Both the position numbers and the translations under genes were made by a program. Source: an uncultured Clostridia bacterium (GTDB taxonomy: Bacteria > Bacillota > Clostridia > Peptostreptococcales > Anaerovoracaceae). From it: a DNA stretch of 16,134 nt. The stretch covers positions 1-16,134 of the forward strand of contig CAKQUI010000047.1 of the NCBI GenBank assembly GCA_934277495.1, read 5' to 3'. Shown here piece by piece: positions 15,347 through 16,134 of the stretch; position 1 is the stretch's first letter, and each line of letters opens with the position of its first letter. Below the pieces are notes generated by a model. The model saw nothing but the letters and a program-made list of their open reading frames with translations, was not told the origin of the DNA and ran no database searches.

Positions 15347-16045
15347 TTATAACTGTCTCAACAGATCTACTATCTCGATTTTTTCTGAGGCTGTATCTTC
15401 TGCAGACTTTATGACTCTGGCAGGCACTCCTGCTACTACAGTTCCTGCCGGTACATCGTCGATAACGACTGCGCCTGCTGCAACAACTGCACCTTTGCCT
15501 ACTCTGCAGCCTTCAAGGACTACAGCATTGGCACCGATAACTACATCATCCTCTATTATCACCGGTGTTGCGTTAGGTGGTTCGATAACTCCTGCCAGAA
15601 CTGTACCTGCTCCTATGTGGCAGTTTTTGCCTACTGTAGCTCTGCCGCCCAGTACTGCGCCCATATCGATCATCGTGCCTGCTCCGATGACAGCTCCGAT
15701 GTTTATCACAGAACCCATCATTATAACTGCATTATCGCCTATCTCCACCATATCTCTGATGATAGCGCCCGGTTCGATACGTGCATTGATGTTTTTCTTG
15801 TCAAGCATAGGTATTGCTGAGTTGCGGCAGTCATTTTCCACAACATAGTATTCGATATTGTCCTTGTTTTCTTCAAGTAAAGGCTGTATATCCTTCCAGT
15901 CGCCGAATACGATCTTGTCCTCTGATCCGAAAACTCTGCATTCTGTCTTTGAATAGTCGATGGCAGCCTTTTCACGGATATATACCTTTACAGGTGTCTT
16001 TTTCTCTGATTTGCCTATGAATTCTATCAGTTCTCTTGCTTCCAT
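15347..16045 (-). CDS. dapH: 2,3,4,5-tetrahydropyridine-2,6-dicarboxylate N-acetyltransferase
   Basis: Acetylates tetrahydrodipicolinate with acetyl-CoA, the branch step of the acetylase route to diaminopimelate and lysine. The 232-residue length is normal for DapH. Residues 1-85 form the N-terminal helical/alpha-beta part ([20 protein letters not shown]). From about 86 to 212 hexapeptide repeats build a left-handed beta helix ([46 protein letters not shown]), ending with [23 protein letters not shown] (149-162) is a hallmark that separates DapH from generic hexapeptide transferases. The ribosome site is weak (AAAGAGAG seven bases before the ATG). The 3' end of dapB lies 26 bases upstream, so the two pathway genes are adjacent and probably co-transcribed. 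Confidence 0.95.
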   Translation of the reverse strand: MEARELIEFIGKSEKKTPVKVYIREKAAIDYSKTECRVFGSEDKIVFGDWKDIQPLLEENKDNIEYYVVENDCRNSAIPMLDKKNINARIEPGAIIRDMVEIGDNAVIMMGSVINIGAVIGAGTMIDMGAVLGGRATVGKNCHIGAGTVLAGVIEPPNATPVIIEDDVVIGANAVVLEGCRVGKGAVVAAGAVVIDDVPAGTVVAGVPARVIKSAEDTASEKIEIVDLLRQL

Positions 16046-16071
16046 TTAATGTCTCTCTTTCTGTATTTTAT

Positions 16072-16134
16072 TTATTTTCCAAATAATACGTCTTCCATAC
16101 CATAAAGTCCTGTTTCTGCACTCTGAAGGAACTT
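16072..16134 (-). CDS. dapB: 4-hydroxy-tetrahydrodipicolinate reductase, C-terminal end only
   Basis: Only the last 20 codons and the TAA stop (16072-16074) are inside the window; the gene runs past the right edge. The residues end in ETGLYGMEDVLFGK, which fits the conserved C-terminus of DapB, where the last helix leads to GLYxMxDVL. DapB makes the tetrahydrodipicolinate that DapH uses next, so the position 26 bases upstream of dapH supports the call. The identification rests on about 14 residues plus context. Confidence 0.72.
   Translation of the reverse strand, partial: KFLQSAETGLYGMEDVLFGK

Noticed and set aside
15174..15848. Long plus-strand open frame opposite dapH and the start of the deacetylase gene
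   Set aside because: It is low-complexity Ala/Pro/Thr/Ser translation antisense to the hexapeptide repeats of dapH, with no family resemblance.

Overview
The window reads as ordinary chromosome from a low-to-mid GC Gram-positive anaerobe, most likely a member of the Clostridia (Bacillota). The grounds are strong Shine-Dalgarno sites (AAAGGAGG, GGGAGG), many AUA and AGA codons, a lipoprotein PstS, a DUF896 protein, an acetyl-type DapH, an L,D-transpeptidase and a PdaC-like deacetylase. I see no mobile element, rRNA, tRNA or CRISPR array, and no gene-free stretch longer than about 300 bases. The longest gap is about 205 bases, upstream of pstS.

Left block (76-9726, all minus strand). Read in the direction of transcription, it starts with murI (glutamate racemase), a very acidic protein of unknown function and a metallo-beta-lactamase-fold hydrolase; the three are packed 2-3 bases apart. 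Next come nadE (NAD synthetase), a secreted L,D-transpeptidase closed by a strong terminator, and the phosphate uptake operon pstS-pstC-pstA-pstB-phoU. A DUF896 protein with its own near-consensus promoter and a small exported protein of unknown function finish the block. The region before pstS holds a TATAAT box and TTnACA repeats resembling PhoP boxes.

Middle block (9830-13386, plus strand). It diverges from murI across a 103-base region with a promoter on each strand, and carries pepF (oligoendopeptidase F), nadK (NAD kinase) and an RluD-type pseudouridine synthase. It ends at a long hairpin that overlaps the last stop codon and faces a convergent operon.

Right block (13417-16134, minus strand). 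Read in the direction of transcription, this is the 3' end of dapB, then dapH, a membrane-anchored polysaccharide deacetylase of PdaC type, and an Rrf2-family regulator with three cysteines. The dap genes make the diaminopimelate/lysine precursor, and the deacetylase probably modifies the wall built from it. With murI and the L,D-transpeptidase, cell-wall supply and remodelling is the commonest theme; phosphate uptake and NAD(P) supply are the other two.

The most notable observation is PstS. Its two halves appear in reversed order compared with the usual family architecture, as in a circular permutation, while both sets of phosphate-binding motifs are kept. I found no clear sign of a wholly new multi-gene system. 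The murI-linked acidic protein with its metallo-hydrolase, and the paired palindromes at 592-634, are the least explained parts.
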